A DNA stretch of 64,000 nucleotides from Megaleporinus macrocephalus (taxonomy: Eukaryota; Chordata; Actinopteri; Characiformes; Anostomidae), in assembly GCA_021613375.1 (NCBI GenBank), contig CM038716.1, positions 12,526,774-12,590,773 on the forward strand, written 5' to 3'. Both the position numbers and the translations under genes were made by a program. The notes below the pieces were generated by a model that was given only the letters and a program-made list of their open reading frames with translations, made no database searches and was not told the origin of the DNA. Every line of letters begins with the position of its first letter. The stretch's first letter is position 1. This document shows, one piece after another, positions 36,387-47,678 of this stretch.

Positions 36387-36478
36387 CATATATGTGTTTA
36401 TATAGACTTCTCTACTGTAACCCAACAGTGAATGCCAGTAGATACATAGTGGTTGCATGAATTGTTAATGTACATATA

Positions 36479-36934
36479 CACTACTGCTCAAAAGTTTGGG
36501 ATCACAGTGAAATGTTCTTGTTTTAATGGAATATCTTCTTCCTTAACACAACAATGGACTGACGGGTCTCTAAAGAAAGTTGTTTCTTTCTGGTCATTGT
36601 GAGTCGGTCAGCAAGCCATCAACTGCTGATCTTCAGATACTAAACTAACCTAGAATGTTGTTCTCCCTTTTATACTCACTTATTAGTAGAATGTTTTTCA
36701 GCTGTGATCACAATTGATCAAGAGTGTCCTAACAACCAATTAGTCCAATAACATCCTTAACTTGGATTGGTGGTCGTACCAGGAGATTTAGACAGAGGAC
36801 TGAGAATTGCTGATAATAGAACTATATGTAAAATAAGCCTCTATACAAAAATAGACTTTAATACAAACATTTTTATTCTTTAAAAATCATCTAATACACT
36901 TACATTCATTGTGAAATGGACAGTATTGTTTGTA
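36479..36934 (-). mobile_element. Tc1-derived MITE, copy 3
   Basis: It starts CACTACTGCTCAAAAGTTTG and follows copy 2; the right terminal ~60 bp are replaced by a short TA run. The minus strand retains the transposase start MTRKKQLSLETRQS near 36600. Confidence 0.8.
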
Positions 36935-37133
36935 TATATATATTGGGGATGAATGAACTGCTTAAGGCAGAACATTGGCTACATCACTATGTAGTGTTCT
37001 GGTACAGCCAGTTATATATTTAAAACCCCACAAAGACACAATTCAAGCAAATGTGTGAAATATAGGGGGTCTTGGAGGTTCAGGAAACCCTGGCTAACCC
37101 ATTGGATCCCATAAATTTCTCAGAATATATATG

Positions 37134-37138
<5 letters not shown>

Positions 37139-37180
<42 letters not shown>
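37139..37180. repeat. (TA)n microsatellite
   Basis: About 20 TA units. Confidence 0.95.
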
Positions 37181-37182
<2 letters not shown>

Positions 37183-37253
37183 TCCTTTAAAAATAAATAC
37201 AAGGTCACTGTCTAGTGATGAACTTCTGTCTTTGGTGTTCTTAACTAACAAGA

Positions 37254-37254
37254 G

Positions 37255-37299
<45 letters not shown>
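37254..37299. repeat. (AAT)n microsatellite
   Basis: About 15 AAT units. Confidence 0.96.
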
Positions 37300-37300
<1 letters not shown>

Positions 37301-37314
37301 GTCTGTGGATTAGA

Positions 37315-37750
37315 GGGTGGGGGCTGTAGGTTGAATTAAACTGTAAATGTTTGGGCTTGGCCGAAAATGAATAGGATCCTTTGGGTGGAACGAGGGATGA
37401 ATAAATGACAAATAGACCTAGAGCGTGGGTCAGTATGCCTGTGGATTAGAAGTTGGGGATCTACCTTAAACGAGTACCTGCAGTATTAAGGCTTTAGGTT
37501 AAATGAAACCATGATGTTTGAGTGTAACTGAAATTGAATGGGGCTCTATGGGGAAGAAAGAGGGATGGAAAAAACAAGTAGTGGAGTATTGCAGGTTCAA
37601 CCAGCACTGCAGTCGTGGTCGGGGGTCTGCCCTGAGTCAGCACATGAGAAACTGTGTCTGGCAGTCGAGCAGAAGTTTAGTACACTGGTGTGCACTTTTC
37701 TTTCCTATTCATTCTCTATGGGAGAAAAATTCGGGAAAGTCTCAGCACTT
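37315..37750 (+). repeat. Repeat family R, copy 1
   Basis: It shares, in inverse orientation, the body of 41858-42335, 42960-43310 and 46186-46795. Landmarks are 'gagtcagcacatgagaaac', 'gcagaagtttagtacact' and 'tcctattcattctctatggg'. A second part of the unit ('ggattagagggtgggggctg') is tandemly duplicated at 37305 and 37443. No transposase or RT is seen. Confidence 0.7.
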
Positions 37751-37799
37751 CATTAAAACTTTAACATCTTAGTACTTATAAACGTGAGCTTTGTCTTCA

Positions 37800-37998
37800 G
37801 CTAATAATCAGTGGTGTTATAACAAAGTGGAAGAGATTGGGAACGTCTGCAGCTCAGCTCCATAAAGACATGGAGGAGCGAGTTTGTTGTGGAAGAACTT
37901 GACTGGCCTGCACAGAGTCCGGACCTCAACCTGATGGAACACCTTTGGGATGAATTAGAATTAGAATTAGAATTAGAATTAGAATTAGAATTAGAATG
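37800..37998 (+). mobile_element. Internally deleted Tc1-like fragment ending in (TTAGAA)n
   Basis: The left piece 'tcagtggtgttataacaaag' matches the beginning of the Tc1 copies at 52350/58205, then jumps to 'cagctccataaagacatgga' and 'caacctgatggaacacc', the 3' part coding the NxxEHLWDELE block. The codons GATGAATTAGAA have expanded into about seven TTAGAA repeats (37953-37997), after which Tc1 similarity stops. Confidence 0.7.
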
Positions 37999-37999
37999 T

Positions 38000-38784
38000 T
38001 ATCAAGTCTCGCCTCCACAGTTGCCTCCAACCCGTAGCCCTTTCAGTCATTAGTTAACACCTTCTGCAAATACTGATGGAGCTGATAGCACTTCAGTTCT
38101 CGCAGGCTTCAAAAACAAGCCATGTGTAGTACTGTTTTCTGTTTTTAACCCCCTGCTCTACCAGTTAGTGGCCAAATTGGGCATTTTCATAGATCCCAGC
38201 AATGACTCAGCAGTATGATTCCAGTAAAACCACAGAATTAGGTTACATGGAGGCCAAATGTTCATCTGCAGTGGCCGCCAATATTGGAATTCTGACAAAT
38301 TAGCAGCTTGTACTGCAATAATTTTAACATGCATGTCAAAGTTCTAACCCACAAATGCAGTGTTTCAGGTGTGGAGCTGAGAAATAAGCCTTCAGCTCGG
38401 CCCAAAAAAGTCAATACAGTAGTGTTAACGCCTGCTAGCACCCCTATGGGATTCTAGTAGTGCGATAGGAGAACATATTGACCAGTCAAGGACATTAGAA
38501 GCTTGTAACAGACATACTGTCATATTATACCATCAGTTATGCAGTTTCTTTAGAATAAGAGTCCTGGCATAGAGCTGCTGCTGCTGTTTATGGATCTACA
38601 AGTCAATAAAACCTGGCCAAGGCTCTGGCTTATGAGGGATGCGCAGCCGACTTATTAAAGAAATGATGCCTTAAGCTTGATTTCTACTAGTCATGAATAT
38701 GGCATGAGTTCAGCAGTGGTTAAAGAGGAATAGAATGTTAGGTTGGTTATTCTTATTCTCAAGTTATGGCCCTATATGAACTAC
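38000..38784. other. Intronic sequence, nothing recognised
   Basis: Low-copy-looking sequence without frames of note. Confidence 0.4.
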
Positions 38785-39967
38785 CAGTCAAACGTTTTAG
38801 TACACTACCAGTCAAACGTTTTAGATACACTACCAGTCAAACGTTTTAGATACACTACCAGTCAAACGTTTTAGTACACTACCAGTCAAACGTTTTAGAT
38901 ACACTACCAGTCAAACGTTTTAGATACACTACCAGTCAAACGTTTTAGATACACTACAAGCCAAACGTTTTAGTACACTACCAGTCAAACGTTTTAGATA
39001 CACTACAAGCCAAACGTTTTAGTACACTACCAGTCAAACGTTTTAGATACACTACCAGTCAAACGTTTTAGATACACTACAAGCCAAACGTTTTAGATAC
39101 ACTACCAGTCAAACGTTTTAGATACACTACAAGCCAAACGTTTTAGTACACTACCAGTCAAATGTTTTAGATACACTACCAGTCAAACGTTTTAGTACAC
39201 TACCAGTCAAACGTTTTAGATACACTACCAGTCAAACGTTTTAGTACACTACCAGACAAACGTTTTAGATACACTACCAGTTAAACGTTTTAGATACACT
39301 ACCAGTCAAACGTTTTAGATACACTACCAGACAAACGTTTTAGATACACTACCAGTCAAACGTTTTAGTACACTACCAGCCAAACGTTTTAGATACACTA
39401 CCAGCCAAACGTTTTAGTACACTACCAGTCAAACGTTTTAGTACACTACCAGTCAAACGTTTTAGTACACTACCAGCCAAACGTTTTAGTACACTACCAG
39501 TCAAACGTTTTAGATACACTACCAGCCAAACGTTTTAGTACACTACCAGTCAAACGTTTTAGATACACTACCAGCCAAACGTTTTAGTACACTACCAGTC
39601 AAACGTTTTAGATACACTACCAGACAAATGTTTTAGATACACTACCAGTCAAACGTTTTAGATACACTACCAGACAAACGTTTTAGTACACTACCAGTCA
39701 AACGTTTTAGTACACTACCAGACAAACGTTTTAGATACACTACCAGCCAAACGTTTTAGTACACTACCAGTCAAACGTTTTAGATACACTACCAGACAAA
39801 TGTTTTAGATACACTACCAGACAAACGTTTTAGATACACTACCAGTCAAACGTTTTAGTACACTACCAGTCAAACGTTTTAGTACACTACCAGTCAAACG
39901 TTTTAGTACACTACCAGTCAAACGTTTTAGTACACTACCAGTCAAACGTTTTAGTACACTACCAGCC
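38785..39967. repeat. 24/25-bp minisatellite made of a Tc1-type terminal sequence (~48 units)
   Basis: The unit is actaccagtcaaacgtttta plus GTAC or GATAC. CACTACCAGTCAAA(C/A)GTTTTAGA is like the terminal inverted repeats of many fish Tc1 elements, and the same sequence occurs as an isolated end at 56825-56845 beside a (TA)n tract. Variants tcaaac, gccaaac and gacaaac are interspersed. Confidence 0.95.
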
Positions 39968-40479
39968 ACGTTGAATACAGATTTGCAAGATCTGTATCAG
40001 GGTCTGTATCTACTGTCCCCGGAAGGCTAGCTGTGGGATCCAGAGCTCGTTGGAAAGGGCACGTCATGCTCTACTGACCTGCAGGGTTTGGCTTCATCAG
40101 GCTGGGCTTTTTTAATGTCCTGTTTCAAAACGTTCTCTGGTTCTGTGGTTTTATTCCTGACATCATAAACAGGTCAACACACCTAAATGCCAATTCTCTG
40201 GTTATATAGTGTGATGTGTTGTGCTTATTGTCTTGTGTATTTATGTTCTGTATATTTATTGTCTGGGGTACTTGTTACATGTTCTGCATCTAAACTCCAC
40301 ACTGTACTCTACTCATAGTTTCAGTGAACAATTCCTTCACAAGTATTTTTCTTTGGGTTGTACAAACAAAGGACACTTTATACATGAGGCCTGAAGAAGA
40401 ACATTTTGTTCCAATACATGTACTAGATACAGTATATTCGGAATCAACAATAAGCTAATTTTCCGGGGGTCATGTCCAG

Positions 40480-40610
40480 GTTTTAACTGTTTCATTCCAA
40501 CCTGGACAACTTCTCCAGATGGTAGAAGTAGCTTCTCCACTATTTCCTGTATAGCTGCTGTTTTACAGTTAGACAAGCTTCACAAAATGTTGGCAAAATC
40601 CCATTAAAAG
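40480..40610. repeat. Low-copy repeat, direct partner at 42415-42545
   Basis: Both contain 'ttcattccaac', 'gtggtagaagt(a/g)gcttctcc' type words and 'caagcttcac' followed by 'atgttgg'. Family unknown. 39968-41034 otherwise holds nothing recognised. Confidence 0.6.
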
Positions 40611-41034
40611 TGCCAAAAAATTCAAAATACTGGTTTTATTTAACCTAAAACGTAGTTAAAGTGAACAACAAAACAATTTACCACCATGTTATTTACCAAG
40701 CAAATCAAATTCCTACAGTGTAACACAATATTTGAAATATGGACCAAAAATTGATGCGCTATAAAAAAAAAATTCTGGTAAAACAAACAAAAAAAAAACT
40801 TAATGTGTTAACATTTTTCTTAGGTTTTATTCAACCTAACAAAACAAATGAATAGCCTTAATGAGTGATTCCTTCAATCAAAGTAATTAGTTTCACTTGA
40901 GTAAAACTAGTCCAGTTGCTTGTTACCACATGAAGCCATGTTTTAGGTTGAACCCACAAAGCACCTTCTACCCTGTGTATGTGGTTCTGCACATTGGGCT
41001 GTTGTGTATACTAGTTATATTCGGTAATGACAAT

Positions 41035-41658
41035 GGCTGTGTCTCAAACCCTAGTGAGTGTGTAAGTAGGCTGTCTAGGTAGTGAGTGTGTAAGTAGGCT
41101 GTCTAGGTAGGCAGCTGTGTAAGTATCAGCGTTCTCTCCTCATCTCTCCTCATAAAACAGATTACTGAGACGCTCTAGTTAGAGAGAGACTGCGTCACGG
41201 CTTGTTCCCGCCCACTGCAGCACACCACCGGTGGTGTAGCTGGTTGTTAAGCTACCGGCCGGCATCCAAAACAATAGCCCGAGGCTTAAAATCTGCTAGC
41301 ATAAATGCTAATGTCTGGAGTATAAAAGTGTAAATGGTGAAGGACTCGTTACAGAGTTGATAATAAAATACTGTTTTGTGTGATTATATGACCAGAAACA
41401 CCTTAAAACTCCAGAGAATCAAAATAACTCACATTTTAAAACCACTTCACTGCTCCTAGATTAGCCTGCGGTGCATCATGGGATTGTCTTAGCGGCTGAG
41501 GAAGAGTTCAATACTTCTTAAAATCAGGTGTAAATAAGGTTCCTCAGTAGACAGCATGTTTAAGGTATGTAAGAATTGGGACAGTCTACATGTCAGGAGC
41601 GCATACTATGATGTAATAGCTGCCTATGTAGGAGCTCTCTAGGATTTGAGACACAGCC
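41035..41658. mobile_element. 624-bp non-autonomous DNA element with GGCTGTGTCTCAAA termini
   Basis: It begins GGCTGTGTCTCAAACCCTAG and ends CTAGGATTTGAGACACAGCC, a clean inverted repeat known from many fish MITEs. Near the left it has a tandem duplication of 'gtgagtgtgtaagtaggctg'. Internal sequence includes ACCACCGGTGGT, a palindrome. No target duplication is obvious. An inverted partial copy is at 42550-42788. Confidence 0.75.
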
Positions 41659-41689
41659 AAAGAAACCATGTAACATTTATTTTCACACA

Positions 41690-41815
41690 CAGAACTACAA
41701 GGTTAATAACGCTAAGAAGAAATTAGTCAAAGTGCTCAAAGAGTCTCAGACCAGGTTATGCTGTAAAGTACGCCTGCTCATGTCGTTACTGACACTGTAT
41801 GACTAAAAGATTCAC
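41690..41815. repeat. Low-copy repeat shared with 50630-50790
   Basis: Shared words include 'gtctcagaccaggtta', 'cgctg' and 'gttactgac' with 'ctgtatgac', in the same order. Family unknown. Confidence 0.5.
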
Positions 41816-41857
41816 TTCTGAGTCCAACAGCTTCTTCAAATCCCAAAATCGAGCAGT

Positions 41858-42335
41858 GGAGGCTGAACCTGCGGAGCTTTTAGATGATCACTTTATTCTT
41901 TATTGAGGGGCCATAGAGGTTAAAAAGGGGCTAAATTCAATCTGCTCGTTAAGGCGCCCAGGTCCAAGACTGTACTGTGCTCTAGTCTATTCAGCATGCC
42001 GGTCTGATTGTGAAATTTTTGATCGGATGCACGGATTATGGAATTGTTTCCCATTGGGAATGAATAGGATGGAAAAGTGTACATCAATCTACTGAACTTC
42101 TGCTCCACCCACAGACACTGTTTCACATACTCTGACTCAGGGCAGACCCCTGACCACAACTGCAGTGTTGGTTGGACCTGCACTCGTCTGTTTGTTGTTG
42201 TTTTCCATCCCTCGTTTTTCCCCATAGAGTCCCACTCATTTTCGGTCACATCCAAAACCCTTATGGTTTCAATGAACCTACAGCCTCCAAACTGCTGGTA
42301 CTCAGAGCAGATCCCCAACCTCTATTTGAGAATTC
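41858..42335 (-). repeat. Repeat family R, copy 2
   Basis: The minus strand has a 132-codon frame (41920-42318) with PTLQLWSGVCPESEYVKQCL, also seen in related form in copies 3 and 4. Differences between copies fall evenly on all codon positions, which argues against selection on a protein. Confidence 0.7.
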
Positions 42336-42549
42336 GAGAATGACAATGAAACCATTCAACATCAATTTAACTCCCATTCTTTAGCTGAATTCATGCAGTG
42401 GATCATTTGCTGGGGCTCGTTTTCAGGTTTTAACCCTTTCATTCCAACCCAGAAGACTTCTCTAGGTGGTAGAAGTGGCTTCTCCACTTGGATGGCTGCT
42501 GTTCTACAGTTAAACAAGCTTCACAGAATGTTGGCCAAATCCTGTTTAT

Positions 42550-42788
42550 GCTAGTGGATTTTTAAGCCTCTGGCTATTGTTTTGGATGCTGGCCGGTAGC
42601 TTAGCAACCAGCTAAACCACCGGTGTTGTGCTGCAGTGGGCGGGAACAAGCCGTGACGCAGTCTCTCTCTAACTAGAGCGTCTCAGTAATCTGTTTTATG
42701 AGGAGAGATGAGGAGAGAACACTGATACTTACACAGCTGCTAACTAGACAGCCTACTTACACACTCACTAGGATTTGAGACAGACCCA
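42550..42788 (-). mobile_element. Partial inverted copy of the GGCTGTGTCTCAAA element
   Basis: It is the reverse complement of 41040-41300 with few changes, keeping the 'ccaccggtg' palindrome and 'agtctctctctaactagagc'. It ends in 'ggatttgagacagaccc', a slightly changed terminus. Confidence 0.75.
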
Positions 42789-42959
42789 ACGTTAGACCTG
42801 CTCTGCACCAACAGTGCAACCTTTTGCATGAAGTAATAAAGTAACACAATTTTCTGAACCAGTTTTATTTAACCTCACAAAATAATTAATAGCTTAAAAT
42901 AATGATTCGGCCAATCAAACGCGGTTCAATTGCTTGTTATGATTGTGCATTGCATATTT

Positions 42960-43310
42960 TACTTTCTGGTAGATCTTAGCCCCATAACTATCAACTCCAG
43001 AGTGTCCAGTCTGATTGTGTGATTTGGGCTTGTACACGGCTTTTTGATCAGATGCACAGATTCCGGATAACAACAGATATTTTCCGTAATGTTTCCCCAT
43101 AGAGAATGAATAGGATGGAAAAGTGTATACCAATCTACTGAACTTCTGCTCCACCCACAGACACCGTTTCACACACACTGACTCAGAGCAGACCCCCGAC
43201 CACAACTGCAGTGTTGGTTCGACCCGCACTCGTCCATCTGTCATTTTTATCCATCCCTCTTTTCCCCATTGAGTCCCATTCATTTCCATTTTTACATAGT
43301 TTGAACCCAT
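42960..43310 (-). repeat. Repeat family R, copy 3
   Basis: Minus-strand frame 42915-43310 contains RVRVEPTLQLWSGVCSES. Landmarks match copies 2 and 4. 43311-44822 holds no recognised gene or repeat. Confidence 0.7.
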
Positions 43311-44822
43311 GAAGCATGTTCAACAGTGTAGGATCTCACAAGGATGGATGTCTGGAGACAATCTGGGGACAACTTTTGGAGCTGACAAGCACCAAACAGT
43401 TCCATTGGCTCGCATTGAGACCTCAAACTGTCTGTTTCAGGACCGCCATTTGAGTTAGTGCTATCAAAGATGTTGGAGACACGAAAACAATTCCATAATA
43501 CCACATCAAATCATTTCTAAAGCTAAAGTCTACGCTGTACAACATGTTTCATTGGTTATCAATCAATTGAATTTGTTTAACTGCACCCAAAAAATGACTT
43601 TCATAAGTTTATTCCAGATTTTATGTGAAATAAAACTAGTTAAGTTACCAAATGAAATTCGTTTTAGGTTTTTTCTTGGTTTCTTTGGTTGTTGGTTGAT
43701 GTTGAACGAGTGCACACAAAGTAAAACTGCAGTAAATAGTCGGATCAAAAAAGATGGTGAGGTTTGATCAATTCACTGCAATCTAAGCTAATAACCTTCT
43801 ACGTATACTATGTACAGGCCTTTTCCTGAGCCGCTCCTGCTCCCCGGTTTAACACAACCAGTGGGCAGCGGTGCACTACTGATCTGTCTGTTTTGGATCT
43901 TGTTCACGTTGATAAAAAAACCCTCTGTGTGTAATCAGCCTGAAAATGAGCTGCTATCGGACAGAGGGCAAACAAACCAGTAATCTGCAGTTCACCATGT
44001 AATTAGCTCAGGCACTGAGATCATAGCAGGTTCAATCAAATGCACTTAGTAATCTGTCTTCATGGCCGTAAGGGAGTCCGGAGGAGACGGGCCCAGTAGT
44101 CCAGGCCTCCACCCTCACCTTTTAAACCCATAATTTAACGGCCTACCTCCGTTTATTAGTGGTGGTGAGTGTAGAACGTGTGGGGAAAGCACTGTGAGTA
44201 CGTCGTTCCAGGCACTCGAGCCTGACGTCCATGAATAAAGGCCAATGTGTGTTGGGAAAGTGGGATCTTGAGAGATTCTTAAAGCCTCAGGGACCGGTGC
44301 CTTCGTTCTAATTAGGTTGATCTTGCTCCTGTGGGCGTAGGATATATGTATTGTATGTTTTCCCAAAGAAGAACATTCCAGTGTTTAATAAATATTCTGA
44401 TTTTCTGCCGTTAATGTAAACGAGGTGGTCCAAATCTTGGACAGCGTTTACCTCCAGGCTTTGGAACTGGAGAAACTTACTGTGCCAACAACCAAGCCAA
44501 AGCTAAACTGGGAGACGTAACTGATTTATTAAGCTAACTGGGAGAGTTGTGGACTCAGGAATGTCAATTCATCCACTTGTTAAGCATTGCTGTATATATC
44601 TGAGCTTTTTAGTTTTAATTTAGTTTAACTATTATTGGAACAAGCAATCCAGTTTACAATAGAGTTTATAGTTTACTATATAAAACAGACTATGGCGTCT
44701 GTTAAAAGCTTGTTTATACATATGGGCACATTGAAAGCTAAAGAGGAAGCTGGCCAAACCCTGGAGATAACGACTTGACCAGACAGATCACATGGGCCAG
44801 ATGGAACATGAAGGCAGGCCTA

Positions 44823-45948
44823 CACTATTAACCCGTAATTAGTTTGTGTGTAGAGAGTTTGTGTAATGATGCTTAAAAACTAAAGTTTTATTTTATTACT
44901 TAAAATGTTTTAGTATGTTCTACTATTTTGAAAGAAGAACTGAGTACACTAATATTTTTAAGCTGTAGCGCCCCTTAAAGAGTTTGAGTGATTGCCTTAA
45001 AATATTGAAGTAATGCAAACTAGAGAAAATCTAATGGTTTGAGTAAAATCAACTTAAATATCAAATAGACTGGAAGTGAGCATTTGAGTTGAATACAATG
45101 AAATCTAAATTGTTTGTACTTAAAATTTTTAGTGAAATCAACCCTACTGACCATTAATTCAACTCAACATTGAGTTTCCTGTAATCAGAATTAAGTTAAA
45201 CTTAAAACTAGTCTCTATAAAAAGCTGATGTTCTCCTACATCAAAAGAACACAGACAGCAGTTACATTTAGTTTAATTTTATTTAAAACTACATCACTGG
45301 GATAATCTAGGATGATTCTGACTCTTAAAGGGTTCAGTAGTGATGATGACTGGTTTTGATTGGTCTAGTTAGAAAACTGTTTATCTTACAATAATTCTTA
45401 AATACAGTTTACACATTGAAATGATAAACACAGTAAATTACATTTTCTAACTTTAGATCAGCATCAACTGCAGAACAACAGTTTTACACCACTTGAACAC
45501 GGAAAACAACTTACCAAGTTCCAGAATGAGAAAAAGAGAGGGAAGATGGCGGCTTGGTTAATTGTAGTCCTCTGTAGTTCTTCAAGAAAAGAAAAACAAT
45601 GGAGAAAATGTCCACTGTAGAGAAATCCCAGCACTACAGAGTTTCTGTCCGAGGAAAAGAAGTTAAACTCAGAAAACACCAAATCTCACAGTGAAAATAG
45701 AAAAAGACTTCAAACCTTTACAAGCTCCACTAAACAACTCAAACTAGTCTAGACTGAACTGACCAATGAGAATCTGGCAAGGTGCTACAGGGGCGTGGTC
45801 CAAGCTAAAACCTGATGTTTTAAATTTGTTCAACTTAAAAATATTAGTGTCCTCAGTTCTTCTTTCAAAATAGTAGAACATACTAAAATATTTTAAGTAA
45901 TGAAATAAAACTTTAGTTTTTAAGCATCAGTTCACAAACTCTTTACAC
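44823..45948. mobile_element. Element M copy 5, rearranged
   Basis: From 44823 (CACTATTAACCCG, preceded by TA) about 140 bp run in one orientation, then after 'tttaagctgtagcgcccc' the sequence switches at about 44975 to the opposite terminal region and continues through the whole element in reverse orientation to 45948. Thus one terminus is present twice in inverted form. The TISU-like GAAGATGGCGGC is intact near 45542. Confidence 0.75.
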
Positions 45949-46185
45949 CTTCAAAACAAAGGTTTTGATTTCTCCTGTTAACTACCATTTCTCAGTTACG
46001 TTATGAAATGAGTAAATGTCTACCATGCTTTTGATATTTTCATGCTTCCAGGTAGATGCTTGGAGGAGTCCATTGCTGCTAATTATCAGGACGAGATTTG
46101 GGGAGCCAGGTTATTTATAAAGCTATGGCTTTTGCATCCACTGGCCTACCAATAACTGTGAACAAGCTGTAACCCCAGTCAGTCA

Positions 46186-46795
46186 CTGAACCTGCGCAGC
46201 TTTTAGATGATCACTTTATTTTTATTGAGGCACCATTGAGGTTAAAAAGGGTCTAAATTCAATCTGATTGTGTGATTCGGGCTGTGCTGCTTTTTTTAAT
46301 GGATGCCGGATTACGAATTTTTCCCCATAGAGAATGAATAGGATAGAAAATTGTACGCCAATCTACTGAACTTCTGCTCAACCGACAGACACTGTTTCAC
46401 ACACTCTGACTCAGAGCAGACCCCCGACCACGACTGCTGTGTTGGTCCGACCTGCACTCGTCTGTTTGCAATTTTTTTCCATCCCTCGTTTTTCTTCATA
46501 GAGTCACATTCAATTTCTGTTACATCCAAACATCATGGTTTCATTTAACCTACAGCCTCCAACCTGGCTGTACTCACTCAGAGCAGATCTTCAAACTCTA
46601 ATCCACAGACATACTGACCTCCGCTCCTGTATTTGTCGTTTATTCATCCCTCGTTCCTCCCATAGAGCCCCATTAATTTTCATTCAAACCCAGCCATTAC
46701 GGTTTTGTTCAACCTACAGCCTCCAAACTGGCTGTACTCACTCAGAGCAGACTCCCAACCTCTAATCCACAGACATACTGACCAGTACTCCTCTA
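46186..46795 (-). repeat. Repeat family R, copy 4, with tandem duplicated part
   Basis: Homologous to copy 2 from 'ttttagatgatcactttat' onwards. The part around 'acctacagcctccaa' and 'aatccacagacatactgacc' occurs twice (46548-46620 and 46715-46785). Confidence 0.7.
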
Positions 46796-47034
46796 TTTGT
46801 TGTTTATTTGCAACCAACCAATCACCACTCTTGTCGTTAAATCCACTTTTTGAGGTCTAATAAAACTAGTTCTATTACCTGTTTCCAAATATGGTCATTT
46901 TACATAATTTCTCTTCACGAGGAACATGCTAGAAACCACAAGTCTCAGCCAACACAATATAATAACACAATATAATATAATATAAATGTCAATCTTAGTA
47001 TCAAACTTAAATTTCGCCGCTGTTTGTCTCCAAA

Positions 47035-47140
47035 ATAGTAACTTTACAGGAGAGCAAAAAAACTGTCTTTACTTTCAATGTAAGTCAATGGAACCAGAAA
47101 ATTTTCCAAGCCATTTTGGAGCATTTCTATTGGTCCATCC
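47035..47140. repeat. Interspersed repeat, inverted partner of 18040-18200
   Basis: Shares 'aatgtaagtcaatggaacc' and 'gcatttctattggtc' with the complement of the other copy. It ends about 110 bp before exon 2. Confidence 0.5.
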
Positions 47141-47252
47141 ATCACGAAACTGTCACACAATGTGAACATCAGCTGTCGCGTTGGAAAGATGTAGAGAAAC
47201 AAAAATCATCCGAAATTAAGATACGTGTTGACTTCTCTGGCTTTGTTCACAG

Positions 47253-47392
47253 CTGCCTGGTCGTTACACGGTGACAAAGCCGACGAGGACGGGGGCGTGG
47301 CCTTTCAGAGCCCACCCGCATCACCTGCGGGAGTGGGCGTGACTGAGGATTTCGGAGGCGGCCCTCTAATCCCTGTTACTAAACAGGAAAAG
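47253..47392 (+). CDS. Exon 2 of the Ser/Lys-rich gene
   Basis: A 140-bp exon lies between an acceptor (TTTGTTCACAG) and a donor (AAAAG|GTGAGA). It enters needing one base from the previous exon and ends in phase 0. It encodes AWSLHGDKADEDGGVAF followed by a Pro/Ala/Gly stretch and ends in PVTKQEK. Codon third positions and CpG content are higher than in the AT-rich surroundings, as expected for coding sequence. No domain is recognised. Confidence 0.65.
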
Positions 47393-47567
47393 GTGAGATC
47401 CGTCGTCAGGGTTTCATTGCGTTGAATCACAAAAACAAGTGAAACCATCAATTTTATCATCTAATATTTTAATATTCATTTAATTTCCAAATATTTTTAC
47501 TTGAGCCACACCTGTAACAGTTCACCACTCCACTGTCCAATCCTGTCCGTCTTCATCCCGTCCTCAG

Positions 47568-47678
47568 GACGACCAGTGGTCATACGACAGCTCGGCCTCG
47601 TCCTCCGACAGTGAGGAGGAGGACAGTAAAGCCAGAAGGCAGAAGAAGAAGAAGAAGCTGAAGAAGAAGCAGAAGAAG
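47568..47678 (+). CDS. Exon 3 of the Ser/Lys-rich gene: acidic-serine block then lysine block
   Basis: A 111-bp (37-codon) phase 0-0 exon lies between CGTCCTCAG and AAGAAG|GTGATT. It begins DDQWSYDSSASSSDSEEEDS, a strongly acidic serine-rich stretch of the casein kinase 2 type, and switches to a run of lysines and glutamines. Such alternation is common in nuclear and nucleolar proteins. The run of AAG codons is also a purine-rich microsatellite-like tract, so length polymorphism is likely. Confidence 0.7.

Noticed and set aside
38785..39967. CRISPR-like regular repeat
   Set aside because: Units of 24/25 bp follow each other with no unique spacers, there are no cas genes and the context is a fish genome.
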